Position numbers and translations under genes: made by a program
Assembly: GCA_023407175.1 (NCBI GenBank)
Contig: JAEYMU010000040.1
Location: 62,001-126,000 of the forward strand
DNA: 64,000 nt
Direction of reading: 5' to 3'
DNA from: Bacillota bacterium
GTDB lineage: Bacteria; Bacillota_A; Clostridia; Lachnospirales; Lachnospiraceae
In this document: piece after piece, positions 50,224-59,309 of the stretch
Numbering within the stretch: the stretch's first letter is position 1
How the letters are laid out: each line of letters opens with the position of its first letter
The notes under the pieces: generated by a model
The model's database searches: none
What the model saw: the letters and a program-made list of their open reading frames with translations, nothing else
What the model was told of the DNA's origin: nothing

Positions 50224-51582
50224 ATGCTGCTATCCAGCCATTTATCTATTACAGAAATGATCCAAAGAGATTTTCCCTGCGAATGCGGACGAACCCACTT
50301 AGCTTCAATTAACTATGCAGCAATCGGTGAAGGGGTTCTGAAGGAGCTCCCGGGACTGCTGTTAAAAAATAGTCTTCAAAAATCCTTTATTCTATGTGAT
50401 TCCTCCACCTATGCGGCTGCAGGTAAGTTCATTGTTAACGAAATGAAGAACAGAGGACTTCCTTTTGTTAGCTATATAATCAATGAAGCTGAACCGGTAC
50501 CGGACGAAAAAACACTCGGTGAGCTTTTAATCCATATGGATCATGACTGCGACCATATCATCGCAGTTGGAAGCGGAACCATCAATGACCTCAGCCGTTT
50601 CTTAAGCTTCCGGCTTGGTCTGCCCTATATTATAGCCGCCACCGCTCCTTCGATGGACGGTTTCGCCTCCAATGTTGCGCCGCTGATTGTTAAGCACATG
50701 AAAACCACCTACGAGGCACATGCTCCCTTTGCTATTTTTGGCGATACCTCTGTTTTGGCCAAGGCCCCCCTTCTGATGATATTTGCGGGTATCGGAGATA
50801 TCCTGGGAAAATACACCTGTCTTTGTGATTGGAGGGTATCCCATATTCTAACAGGCGAATATCATTGTAAGATAATTGAAGCTATTGTAAAGCAGTCGAT
50901 CGAAACGGTTGTAAGCCAGTTGGAACACGTGAAAAGCGGTGATCCAGGAGCAGTTGAAAACATTATGGAGGCTCTGGTTTTATCCGGTATTGCCATGAGC
51001 TTTTCCGGTAATTCAAGACCCGCATCAGGAAGCGAACACCATTTGTCCCATTACTGGGAAATGGTATTTTTATTTAACGGCAAAAAGCCGGTTCTTCACG
51101 GAACCAAGGTCGGGATTGGCACAATTGCAGTTATCCGGGCCTATGAATTACTGCTGTCCCGGAACATAGATTTTAAACGTGCAAGAGAGCTTGCTAAAAT
51201 GTACTCCTTTGATGACTGGAAGCAAAAGATGAGGGCAGCCTACGGCCCTGCCTCTGATTCCGTCATCGCGCTTGAGGAGAAGCTTGGAAAGAATAGAACT
51301 TCGGACCGCCTTATGCGGATTGATTTAATAGAAAAGCACTGGGACAGGCTGAAGGAAGTCATTGGTCAGCTTCCTTTAGCCGATACGGTATATGATTATT
51401 TATCCGAGCTTGGAGCTCCCGCCACACCGATGGCTGTCGGGATTGATAAGCAAACCTTTCTTGTAAGCTTTGCCGCAGCCAAGGAATTACGCAACCGCTT
51501 TGGATTGCTCCAGATACTGTATGATTTAAATCTATCGGAAGAAACAGCAGAGCTTGTATGGGACTATTTTATGAATAAGTAA
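50224..51582 (+). CDS. araM: sn-Glycerol-1-phosphate dehydrogenase (AraM/EgsA family)
   Basis: A 452-residue dehydrogenase that reduces DHAP to sn-glycerol-1-phosphate with NAD(P)H. CECGRTH near the N-terminus, GSGTINDLSRFLS (cofactor loop), APSMDGFASNVAPLI, GIGDILGKY (metal Asp) and SGSEHHLSHYWEM (metal His pair) are all conserved AraM/EgsA motifs. HGTKVGIGT holds the third metal His. In this cluster it would use the DHAP from the operon's triosephosphate isomerase and re-oxidise NADH. No extra N-terminal helix is evident. It is divergent from the microcompartment operon and has a weak AAGGGTG site. A general cell-envelope role is the alternative. Confidence 0.9.
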   Translation: MLLSSHLSITEMIQRDFPCECGRTHLASINYAAIGEGVLKELPGLLLKNSLQKSFILCDSSTYAAAGKFIVNEMKNRGLPFVSYIINEAEPVPDEKTLGELLIHMDHDCDHIIAVGSGTINDLSRFLSFRLGLPYIIAATAPSMDGFASNVAPLIVKHMKTTYEAHAPFAIFGDTSVLAKAPLLMIFAGIGDILGKYTCLCDWRVSHILTGEYHCKIIEAIVKQSIETVVSQLEHVKSGDPGAVENIMEALVLSGIAMSFSGNSRPASGSEHHLSHYWEMVFLFNGKKPVLHGTKVGIGTIAVIRAYELLLSRNIDFKRARELAKMYSFDDWKQKMRAAYGPASDSVIALEEKLGKNRTSDRLMRIDLIEKHWDRLKEVIGQLPLADTVYDYLSELGAPATPMAVGIDKQTFLVSFAAAKELRNRFGLLQILYDLNLSEETAELVWDYFMNK

Positions 51583-51609
51583 TATAGCTTGTATCCTTTG
51601 TCAAAAAAT

Positions 51610-51742
51610 AAAAAGAGAAGGATGCCTCTAAGGTCAATTATCCGTATATCATACATCATACTGTATTCTTATATAAGAATTCTTCCGTATTTTGCATTGC
51701 TTTTGGATATTATGACCTTGAGACATCCTCTTTATAATTTTT
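51610..51742. repeat. 133-bp imperfect long inverted repeat between convergent genes
   Basis: Left arm 51610-51643 and right arm 51705-51742 are inverted imperfect copies: AGGATGCCTC / GAGACATCCT and AAGGTCA / TGACCTT, with A-rich and T-rich ends. The 61-base interior has its own palindrome (TTCTTATATAAGAA). It could be a strong bidirectional terminator or a degenerate MITE. Confidence 0.55.
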
Positions 51743-51764
51743 CGGTTTTTCAGCGAATCTGCAA

Positions 51765-52949
51765 CTATTTCAGCAGGGCCTTCATTACCAGCCGATAGCA
51801 GTCCGCCACCTTCTCCAACTGCTCCAGCTCGATATATTCGCCAATGGTATGGGCCAGATTTTCTCTGGAAGGGCCAAGCCCTATTGTTTTAATCCCTGCC
51901 TCCCCGGCATAGTGGCTGCCGTTGGTGCAGAAATTATACTGGGAGATTTCAGGTGTGTATCCCTGCGCCGTCAGTTCCTGAAAGACATCCTGAATATAAG
52001 CTTCTGAAGCCTCAAACAGCCAGCCTGGGAAAAAGCGTTCCTCTTCGATAACTTCCCCTGTATAGCAGTGCTCCCTTCCAACTGCATAGGAAACCCTTGC
52101 CCTGATGTTTTCATCCTCACCCATCATCTCCATGAGCAGCTTTTTAATCGGTGAAAGAACACTCTCCTTTGTCTCACCGACCAGCAGCCGCCTGTCATAG
52201 GTGGCACGACAATGTTCCGGCACCACCGAGGCTCCCGGATACGGGTCTGATTTGATGTCTGTCAGCTCAAGGATACCTTTTCCCAGTACAGGATGCTCCG
52301 TAGGGGGTAAGGACCGGATTGCCTCTATCACTTTACCCATCTGATATACGGCATTGTTTCCCTTCTCAGGATTGGCGGAATGTGCTGGAACTCCAAAGGT
52401 CTCTATGACAATTTCCGCTCTGCCACGCTGACCAATATTAATATTAAGCTGGGAGGACTCCCCGATGATTACATAATCCGGCTTGACATAAGCACTGATT
52501 TCCCTTGCCGCAACCCCTTCAAAGCATTCCTCATGTACTACTCCTGCTACATAGATATCCCCTGCAAAATCCTTACCGGTTTCCCTTGCGTAGGCATAAG
52601 CCGCATAAGCCATGGCCGATAATGCCCCCTTCATATCGGAGGTTCCTCTACCATACATCCTTTGGTCACAAATTTCCCCGGCAAAGGGTTCGTGCTCCCA
52701 TTTCTCCCTCTGGGTAACGGGAACCGTATCCATATGTCCGTCGAATAAAAGCTTCGGCCCGGGTTTCTTTCCCTTGATGCGGCCGATGGTATTGCCATAT
52801 TTGTCTATATGAATTTCATCAAACCCATGAGTCTGCATGAACACCTTTAACTTTTCCGAGACACCCTTTTCCTCCCCGGAATAACTCTTCTCCTGAATTA
52901 ATTCCTGACACAGGCAAAGCAGTTGTGCTCTATCGTCTTTTGTAAGCAT
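51765..52949 (-). CDS. ygeY: M20-family peptidase/hydrolase, YgeY type
   Basis: A 394-residue zinc amidohydrolase. Metal ligands are in FDGHMDTVPV (His, Asp), GRGTSDMKGALSAM (Asp), VHEECFEG (catalytic and bridging Glu pair), GESSQ, and the late His in NLAHTIGEY. YgeY-type proteins belong to clusters with diaminopropionate ammonia-lyase and hydantoinase that were linked to anaerobic purine or selenium-dependent metabolism. The likely substrate is an N-acyl or N-carbamoyl amino acid. It overlaps the regulator gene by 20 bases and is the last gene of the operon. Confidence 0.9.
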   Translation of the reverse strand: MLTKDDRAQLLCLCQELIQEKSYSGEEKGVSEKLKVFMQTHGFDEIHIDKYGNTIGRIKGKKPGPKLLFDGHMDTVPVTQREKWEHEPFAGEICDQRMYGRGTSDMKGALSAMAYAAYAYARETGKDFAGDIYVAGVVHEECFEGVAAREISAYVKPDYVIIGESSQLNINIGQRGRAEIVIETFGVPAHSANPEKGNNAVYQMGKVIEAIRSLPPTEHPVLGKGILELTDIKSDPYPGASVVPEHCRATYDRRLLVGETKESVLSPIKKLLMEMMGEDENIRARVSYAVGREHCYTGEVIEEERFFPGWLFEASEAYIQDVFQELTAQGYTPEISQYNFCTNGSHYAGEAGIKTIGLGPSRENLAHTIGEYIELEQLEKVADCYRLVMKALLK

Positions 52950-54723
52950 AATTCTGTTCTCCTATTCCATCCATATTGACATTCCTAATTTTATAGGTAT
53001 CCAGCTTTCTGTACAGGGTAGCCATTCCGATACCCAGCTTTTGTGCGATCCTGCGCTTGCCCTCTGTGGAATCCCCGTAAATCCAGATGGCTTTTTGTAT
53101 CTCCTTTTCCTCCAGCTCCTGAATGGTATGTACATATTGATCCTCCATACCGGTGGTAATACTCCACAAATCCAGGTTCAGATTATTACGCTCGATCATT
53201 CCGTCCTCCTCCATCATACTGACCATAAACTCAACCACATTCTGCAGCTCTCTTACATTACCCGGCCAGTCATACCGTTTCAGCAGCTTAATCACCTCAG
53301 GGTCCATATATTTGAACTTTTTCTCCTGCAGCCGGCAGTACTTATGAATAAAATACATCACAAATTCCTCAATCTCCTCCTTGCGTTCCCGCAAAGGTGC
53401 CACATGGAGGGGAATTACATTCAGCCGGTAATACAAATCCTCCCGGAAGACCTTCTTTTCCATCATTTCATGAAGATTTCGGTTGGAGGCGGCTATGATG
53501 CGTACATTAATGGGTATGCTCTGGCTGGAACCCACTCTTGTAATACGGTGCTCCTGTAAGACCCGAAGTACCTTTCCCTGCAGATGAAGGGGAAGATCAC
53601 CGATATCATCAAGAAAGATCACTCCTTGATTTGCCAGCTCAAACTCACCCATCCGGCCGGCAGGGTCCGCTCCCTGGAAAGCTCCCGCCACATAGCCAAA
53701 GAGCTCACATTCCATGGTAGAATCCGGAATGGAGGCACAGTTAATCACGACAAAGGGCTTATCTGCCCGGTCACTTTCCTTCCAGATAGCCTTTGCAACA
53801 ACTTCCTTGCCTGTCCCGCTTTCTCCCGTAATTAATACGGTTGTATTTGACCTGGCTATTTTTTTTATATTTTTTGTCAAATCCCTTGTGATAGCACTAC
53901 TTCCGATAATTCCTTCCTCGCTGTAGGCTCTTGACTTCTGGCTGTATTCATACAGTTGATTCTGTAATACACTGATATCGCTGAATAGAAGCATCCGGCT
54001 GGCGGAATCACTCTGGTGCATATCATATAGGGAGCCCAGAACCGTATATTTGTGTCCCCTTATAGCGAGCAGATATTCCCTCTGGTGATTCATGCTGTCA
54101 CCGGTTTCCCGAAGCTTCACCGTTTCCTTTTGTAAATCCTCCTCTTCCTCCAGGTGCAGCTGCTTTCTGGCGGCTTTATTGGCCGATATGATATTATCCT
54201 CCTCCCCCAGCACCAGTACGCTTTGGTCCACCCTGTTTACCATTTCCTGCAAAATCAAATTTAATTCCCTGTTGCGTTCCTTCTCCTCCTGCTCCATGGC
54301 CTTGGAGGCAATCATATCCGCAATCTGGCGTAAAAACTCCAGATAGGTGCTCTGCCTTCTCTGGATATGCTCCTTCTGTTCCTTTGTTACACAGGCAAGA
54401 CCAATGACGCCGATTGCATTGCCAGCCATTAATATGGGAGCAGAGATCTCATAGGTTTCATTGCAGTTCCCCTGTCTGGGGCATTTACTGCAAAGCTCAT
54501 GTCCGCCCGGCTCATCAATGATCATCTGCTCCCCGTGATTCATTACATAATCAAAGACAAAGGCCGTACTGCCTACATAGGAATTAATCTCAGATTCAAA
54601 GATACCGGTACCGGCAATTCTGAAGAAGTCCGTATCCACAATAACAACATCAACCTGAACCACCTCTGCCATAATTTTTGCATATTGCACCACTGCATCC
54701 TGTATTTTTCTTAAATAGGTCAC
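52930..54723 (-). CDS. Sigma-54-interaction-domain transcriptional regulator
   Basis: A 597-residue activator with four parts. The N-terminal sensor (about 1-140) resembles GAF-like sensors and carries the cysteine cluster CSKCPRQGNC (Cys at 78, 81, 87, approximately). A PAS-like segment spans about 165-265. An AAA+ domain spans about 285-510 (Walker A TGESGTGKE, Walker B VIFLDDIGDL). A C-terminal Fis-type helix-turn-helix spans about 555-590. The loop that contacts sigma-54 reads GAFQGA instead of GAFTGA. It probably controls the hydantoin/diaminopropionate operon in which it lies. No canonical -24/-12 promoter was found in the visible part of the operon. Confidence 0.88.
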   Translation of the reverse strand: MTYLRKIQDAVVQYAKIMAEVVQVDVVIVDTDFFRIAGTGIFESEINSYVGSTAFVFDYVMNHGEQMIIDEPGGHELCSKCPRQGNCNETYEISAPILMAGNAIGVIGLACVTKEQKEHIQRRQSTYLEFLRQIADMIASKAMEQEEKERNRELNLILQEMVNRVDQSVLVLGEEDNIISANKAARKQLHLEEEEDLQKETVKLRETGDSMNHQREYLLAIRGHKYTVLGSLYDMHQSDSASRMLLFSDISVLQNQLYEYSQKSRAYSEEGIIGSSAITRDLTKNIKKIARSNTTVLITGESGTGKEVVAKAIWKESDRADKPFVVINCASIPDSTMECELFGYVAGAFQGADPAGRMGEFELANQGVIFLDDIGDLPLHLQGKVLRVLQEHRITRVGSSQSIPINVRIIAASNRNLHEMMEKKVFREDLYYRLNVIPLHVAPLRERKEEIEEFVMYFIHKYCRLQEKKFKYMDPEVIKLLKRYDWPGNVRELQNVVEFMVSMMEEDGMIERNNLNLDLWSITTGMEDQYVHTIQELEEKEIQKAIWIYGDSTEGKRRIAQKLGIGMATLYRKLDTYKIRNVNMDGIGEQNYAYKRR

Positions 54724-54771
54724 GCTTTCACCTCCTATATATCCAGATCAACCGGCCGATGCTCTATCATT

Positions 54772-55980
54772 CTACCGATCCAGTCCCCTCCAGACGATAT
54801 TCTCGTATCTTTGGGGGTCCGTATCCCCCTCCGTGGAAAAGCATATTACTCTTGATGCTTCGTTTAGGCCCAGTGCGTTCTTTAAAGGAGCGTAGGCCTC
54901 CTCTGTCATAATCGCAGCCAAAGCGCCGAAGGGTACGGCGCCGGATTCTCCTGAGGTAACCGGAGAATCTCCCTTTCTGGGTGCTGCAAGCATTCGCATT
55001 CCTTGTACCGTTACCCAGTCCGGACAGGATAAGAAGGCTGTGGCATGATTTTTTAAAATATCCCAGGACAGGATATTGGGCTCCCCGCAGGCAAGGCCGG
55101 CCATAATGGTCGGCATATCCGTATCCACAATCCTGATATTTCCGTCTCCTGCCTTTGCTCCGAGGTAAATGCAGTCAGCCTCTGAGGCTTCGACAACAAC
55201 CACCGCCGGAGGATTTTCCGAATATTTATTTGCAAAATACCCCTGTACAGCACCTGCCAGCGAACCTACTCCCGCCTGGATAAACACATGGGTTGGCGGA
55301 GCGCCTGTTGCAGCTGTCAGCTGCTCATCCGCCTCCATTGCCATGGTTCCATAGCCCTGCATAATCCAGGACGGAATTTTCTCATAGCCCTCCCAGGCCG
55401 TATCCTGAACCATAACACCATTAGGAACACGCTCCACTGCCTCGGCCGCCATACGGACACAGGCATCATAATTCACCTCTTCAACGGTTGCCTCGGCCCC
55501 CTCCCTAAGGATATGGTTTAAGCGGGTCACAGTTGTTCTCCCCGGCATATAAATCACACATTTTTGTCCGAGAATTCTGGCTGCCCAGGCTACTCCCCTT
55601 CCATGATTTCCGTCGGTTGCGGAAAAAAAGGTCGCCTGGCCGAATTCTCCTTTGATTTTCTCTGATATCAGCTCCTGATAGGGCAGCTCGCTGATATCTC
55701 TTCCTGTTTTTTCGGCAATATATCTTGCCATGGCATAGGAGCCTCCCAGCACCTTGAAGGCGTTCAGCCCAAAGCGGTAGGATTCATCCTTGATCCATAG
55801 GGAGCCCACTCCCAGATAGGATGCCATTTTCTTAAGTCCCGTCAAGGGCGTAGGCTCATACATGGGAAAGCTTTCGTGGAAGGCCTTAGCCCTGCCAACC
55901 TCCTCAAGTCCCATGATGCTCAAATGCTTATCCCCTGTTTTGGGTAGGGAATTCATCACCCATTGTATGCTCTCTGTCAT
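54772..55980 (-). CDS. dpaL: Diaminopropionate ammonia-lyase
   Basis: A 402-residue fold-type II PLP enzyme, also called YgeX, that converts 2,3-diaminopropionate to pyruvate and ammonia. The PLP lysine is in FGLNAFKVLGGSYAMA (about 80-95), TDGNHGRGVAWAA follows near 121-133, and GSLAGAVQGYF contributes the phosphate loop. The N-terminus (IQWVMNSLPKTGDKHLS) is the family start, so the 53-base overlap with the upstream hydrolase gene is real. Pyruvate and ammonia from this step would serve as carbon and nitrogen. Confidence 0.93.
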   Translation of the reverse strand: MTESIQWVMNSLPKTGDKHLSIMGLEEVGRAKAFHESFPMYEPTPLTGLKKMASYLGVGSLWIKDESYRFGLNAFKVLGGSYAMARYIAEKTGRDISELPYQELISEKIKGEFGQATFFSATDGNHGRGVAWAARILGQKCVIYMPGRTTVTRLNHILREGAEATVEEVNYDACVRMAAEAVERVPNGVMVQDTAWEGYEKIPSWIMQGYGTMAMEADEQLTAATGAPPTHVFIQAGVGSLAGAVQGYFANKYSENPPAVVVVEASEADCIYLGAKAGDGNIRIVDTDMPTIMAGLACGEPNILSWDILKNHATAFLSCPDWVTVQGMRMLAAPRKGDSPVTSGESGAVPFGALAAIMTEEAYAPLKNALGLNEASRVICFSTEGDTDPQRYENIVWRGLDR

Positions 55981-56872
55981 AAGCCTTTCCCCCTTGATTA
56001 TTCTCCAAAAATTTCATAATTATGGCTTCATAGGTCTCCGGCTCAAGGGTGGAAGCCCTTGCATGGGATGCAGCTTCCATAATATACAGCTCACAGGCAC
56101 CCCCGCAAGCCGCTTTAAGTCTATGCTGGGTCTGCACCGGAACCAGTTTGTCCTGTCCTCCTCCGATCAAAAGCACCGGTATCTGAATCCTTCCGATACT
56201 TTCTATAGTACTGCTGCCCTTTATCTTGAATTTACCCAACCTTCTGCACCAAAAGCCAATCCCCGGAGCATAAATTCTTTTAATCAGGCCAGAGGCTATC
56301 GGAAGCATCTTATCAAAAAGCTGTCCGGGATTTTCATAGCTGCTGTCGGCAATCAGGGCAGAAGCCTTCCGGTTTATGAGCTCCGGCTCCAGCTGCAGCA
56401 CTGCCGCCGCACCGGTAGAAACACCGTCCAGAATAATCTCTGTTTGCTCCCCCAGCTCCCTCTTGAAATAAAGAAGCCAGTCCGCCAAATCCCGTCCGTC
56501 GGTGATGCCCATTCCCAGATATTTTCCGCTGCTGCCTCCGTGTCCCCGCAGATCCGGCAGGAACACATCATACCCAAGGCTATGATAGAAATCAGCCGCC
56601 TTAAGACGGGATAATCCGTCATCCATCCAACCATGCACCAGCAGGACAAGTCCAGCACCTGTCTTACTCCGGTAATAGCCCTGAAGCCCTCCGGTTTCGC
56701 CTTCTATCCTTAGGATGCGGTAGCCCTCCGGAATTACGGTCTTTATCACCTTCTTTTTCCCTGCCTGCTTTGGGCGTACACAGATCATGGAAAAATACTG
56801 ATGCGTAACAAAGGCATAAAAACAGCCCGGTAAGACCACCAAATTAAATAGGAGTAAAGCAGCCACTATCAT
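55928..56872 (-). CDS. Alpha/beta hydrolase with N-terminal membrane anchor
   Basis: A 314-residue hydrolase. An N-terminal hydrophobic segment (1-27) could be an anchor or signal. The oxyanion region is LLVHGWMDDG (about 77-86), the RGHGGSSGKY segment follows, the nucleophile serine is in LDGVSTGAA (GxSxG), and the acid and His are in GGQDKLVPV and EAASHARA. The substrate is unknown. Similar proteins act as esterases or peptidases. It lies inside the hydantoin cluster and its last 17 codons overlap dpaL. Confidence 0.82.
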   Translation of the reverse strand: MIVAALLLFNLVVLPGCFYAFVTHQYFSMICVRPKQAGKKKVIKTVIPEGYRILRIEGETGGLQGYYRSKTGAGLVLLVHGWMDDGLSRLKAADFYHSLGYDVFLPDLRGHGGSSGKYLGMGITDGRDLADWLLYFKRELGEQTEIILDGVSTGAAAVLQLEPELINRKASALIADSSYENPGQLFDKMLPIASGLIKRIYAPGIGFWCRRLGKFKIKGSSTIESIGRIQIPVLLIGGGQDKLVPVQTQHRLKAACGGACELYIMEAASHARASTLEPETYEAIIMKFLENNQGGKAYDREHTMGDEFPTQNRG

Positions 56873-56887
56873 ACCTTCTCACCCTCC

Positions 56888-58468
56888 TTATCTGTATAAT
56901 ACTTTTCCGGCCAGGGTATTTGTAAACTCTCCCTGCTCCACCGCTACGGCTCCGTTGACAATCACATATTCGATGCCCTCCGGATGCCTTGCCGGGTCTG
57001 TAAAGCTTCCCTTATCCCTTACCGTATCAGGATTGAAGATGCAAATATCCGCATAATACCCCGGTTCCAGCTTCCCCCGGTTTTTGATGTGCATTGCCTG
57101 TGCGGCCTTCCAGGTCATCTTATAAATTGCCTCCTCCAGAGTTAATACCTTACTCTCCCTGACATAGCTTGATAAGATACGTGCAAAGGCACCGTAAACT
57201 CTGGGATGAGGCTTACCTCCCAGCAGTCCGTCGGTGCAAGCATTCATCTCAGGCCTCTTCATGAAGCAGGCAATATGCTCCTCGGTGCCATAAAAATCCA
57301 CCATCCCCACCGCATTTTCCTCCTCCAGCAAAAGGTCAAAGGCAGCTTCATAAGGGTCCTTCCCGCGAAGCTCTCCAAGCTGTACCAGATTTAGTCCCAC
57401 GGCCTCCCGGTTTTTTTCCGTCTTCACACTGGTAATAAAGATCTGATCCAGCCCTGCGAAATCAATAAAATTATCCCAGCCCTCAATTCCATGTTCCATA
57501 TCATAAATCATTTTCCTGCGCAGCTCCATATCGGATAACCGCATAAGGAGCCGGTCTGTGCCTCCGTCATGGGCCCAGGGCGGTAATATGACCCCCAGCA
57601 TGGTGCTTCCCGCCACATAAGGATACTGGTCAAAGGATACCCTGACTCCCTCCGCGGCGCAGCGATCCAGTATGGCAAGCACCTCACCAATCTTATTCCA
57701 GTTTTTTCTTCCGCATACCTTAAAATGAGAGAAATGGATGGGTATGACGCTTTTTTTGCCGATACGGACAATTTCTTCCATGGATTCCAGTATGCTGTCC
57801 GCTTCACTTCTCTGATGCACCACATAGATGCCGCCGTATTCCCGGGCCACCTTACAGATTTCAATAATTTCCTCTTCCTCCGAATAGGCGCAGGGCATAT
57901 AGATCAACCCGTCAGAGATTCCAATGGCTCCCGCCTCCATCTCCCTGCGGACAATTTCCTTCATCCGTTCCAGCTCTTCCTTCGTCGGCTGCCGGTTCTC
58001 AAGTCCCATGGCCTCCATGCGGATATTGCCATGGGGCAGCAGATAACATACGTTAACCGCCGGATGTGCCGCCTCGATCAGCTTAAGATAATGTGCCGTA
58101 TCCTGATAGGTCCAATCAACGGAATCCGAGGCCCCGTCCAGCCCGGCCAGATTCTTACGCCAGGGGCTAATACAGGCTATAGGAAGGGGTGCCATGGATA
58201 TGCCGTCCTGTCCAAGAACCTCCGTTGTAATTCCCTGCTTCAGCTTGGGAAGGACCTCAGGGCGAAGGAGCAGCTCAAGGTCGCTGTGGCTGTGGGTATC
58301 GATAAACCCCGGGGCTACTGCCAGTCCCTTCGCATCGATCACCTGGTCGGCCCTTTTTGCCGTGCGGCCTATCTCTTCGATTTTGTCCTGATGAACCAGA
58401 ATATCCCCATAATAACCCGGGCCTCCTGTTCCATCCACGATATATCCATTCTTGATCAATATTCTCAT
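56888..58468 (-). CDS. N-acyl-D-amino-acid deacylase (amidohydrolase family)
   Basis: A 526-residue metal-dependent amidohydrolase. Metal ligands are in GFIDTHSHSDLE (HxH, about 56-67), a Cys or Lys bridge region near the MPCAYSEEEE segment, VHQRSEAD (His) and IHFSHFK (His); the catalytic Asp lies in MNACTDGLLGG. The terminal beta-sandwich (LEPGYYADICIFNPDTV) is complete. Such enzymes release D-amino acids from N-acyl or N-carbamoyl derivatives, which fits hydantoinase and racemase upstream. It overlaps the ATPase gene by four bases. Confidence 0.9.
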   Translation of the reverse strand: MRILIKNGYIVDGTGGPGYYGDILVHQDKIEEIGRTAKRADQVIDAKGLAVAPGFIDTHSHSDLELLLRPEVLPKLKQGITTEVLGQDGISMAPLPIACISPWRKNLAGLDGASDSVDWTYQDTAHYLKLIEAAHPAVNVCYLLPHGNIRMEAMGLENRQPTKEELERMKEIVRREMEAGAIGISDGLIYMPCAYSEEEEIIEICKVAREYGGIYVVHQRSEADSILESMEEIVRIGKKSVIPIHFSHFKVCGRKNWNKIGEVLAILDRCAAEGVRVSFDQYPYVAGSTMLGVILPPWAHDGGTDRLLMRLSDMELRRKMIYDMEHGIEGWDNFIDFAGLDQIFITSVKTEKNREAVGLNLVQLGELRGKDPYEAAFDLLLEEENAVGMVDFYGTEEHIACFMKRPEMNACTDGLLGGKPHPRVYGAFARILSSYVRESKVLTLEEAIYKMTWKAAQAMHIKNRGKLEPGYYADICIFNPDTVRDKGSFTDPARHPEGIEYVIVNGAVAVEQGEFTNTLAGKVLYR

Positions 58469-59301
58469 AGAGCTATCTTGCCTTCTTCCAATAATTCCTT
58501 TATTTCATCAATATTGATGACACCATTATGCTCTCCGCTTGCATCCAGAAGCTGGGCCATACGGGTTACCATAGGCGGCTTTACATAGCCCTCCTTCAGC
58601 TTCTCCGGCTGTGAGAAAATCTCGGCCGGTGTTCCATCCATATAGATCTCACCCTTCTTCATGACCATAATCCGCTTGGCATATTGGGCAACGATGTGCA
58701 TTTCATGGGTGATTATCAGGATGGTATGGCCATGCTTTTCATTCAAATCCTTTAAAAACTCCATGATTTCAAGTGACTGTCTGTAATCCTGGCCTGTGGT
58801 GGGTTCATCTACAATGATTACCTGGGGCTTCAGAGACAGGATGGAAGCGATGGCTACCCGCTGACGCAGGCCCTTCATCAAAAGCACCGGCTGTTCTTCA
58901 AACAGCTCTTCCTTTACCCCTGCGGTAGACGCCGCCTCCTTCACCCTTATCTTTACTTCCTTATCCTCAAGACCGATGTTCCGGGGAGCGTAAGCAATCT
59001 CATCGTATACCTTGGAGTTAAATAGCTGATGGTCCGGATTTTGAAACACATAGCCAATATTTTTCACCAGCTCCTTTACCTTTGGCTTTTGCTCCACATG
59101 GAGCCCTCCGACGATGATCTCACCGCTGGTAGGCGCAAGAATTCCGTTCAGACATTTGGACAGGGTAGTTTTCCCACAGCCGTTTTGTCCGATCAGCGCC
59201 ACGAATTCCCCCTTATTTACGGTAATGTTTATATTTTCCAAGGCCACTGTGCCGTCATCGTAGGTAAAGTTCAAATTTTTTACTTGAATTATTTCTTCCA
59301 T
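58465..59301 (-). CDS. ECF transporter ATPase with variant signature motif
   Basis: A 278-residue ATPase, second of the ECF pair. Walker A is GQNGCGKTT, the Q-loop VFQNPDHQLF and Walker B VIIVDEPTTGQD are normal. The ABC signature, normally LSGGQ, reads MKGLRQR. The C-terminal ECF-specific groove segment is present. The start at MEEIIQ (59301) has GAGGAG eight bases upstream, although an ATG at 59313 overlaps the stop of the partner gene. Together with the next ATPase it drives uptake through the T and S components. Confidence 0.88.
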   Translation of the reverse strand: MEEIIQVKNLNFTYDDGTVALENINITVNKGEFVALIGQNGCGKTTLSKCLNGILAPTSGEIIVGGLHVEQKPKVKELVKNIGYVFQNPDHQLFNSKVYDEIAYAPRNIGLEDKEVKIRVKEAASTAGVKEELFEEQPVLLMKGLRQRVAIASILSLKPQVIIVDEPTTGQDYRQSLEIMEFLKDLNEKHGHTILIITHEMHIVAQYAKRIMVMKKGEIYMDGTPAEIFSQPEKLKEGYVKPPMVTRMAQLLDASGEHNGVINIDEIKELLEEGKIAL

Positions 59302-59309
59302 AGATCTCC

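Noticed and set aside
57725..58588. 287-codon open frame on the plus strand
   Set aside because: It lies opposite the N-acyl-D-amino-acid deacylase and the ECF ATPase, has no ribosome site and a composition (many His, Arg, Ile) typical of an antisense shadow.
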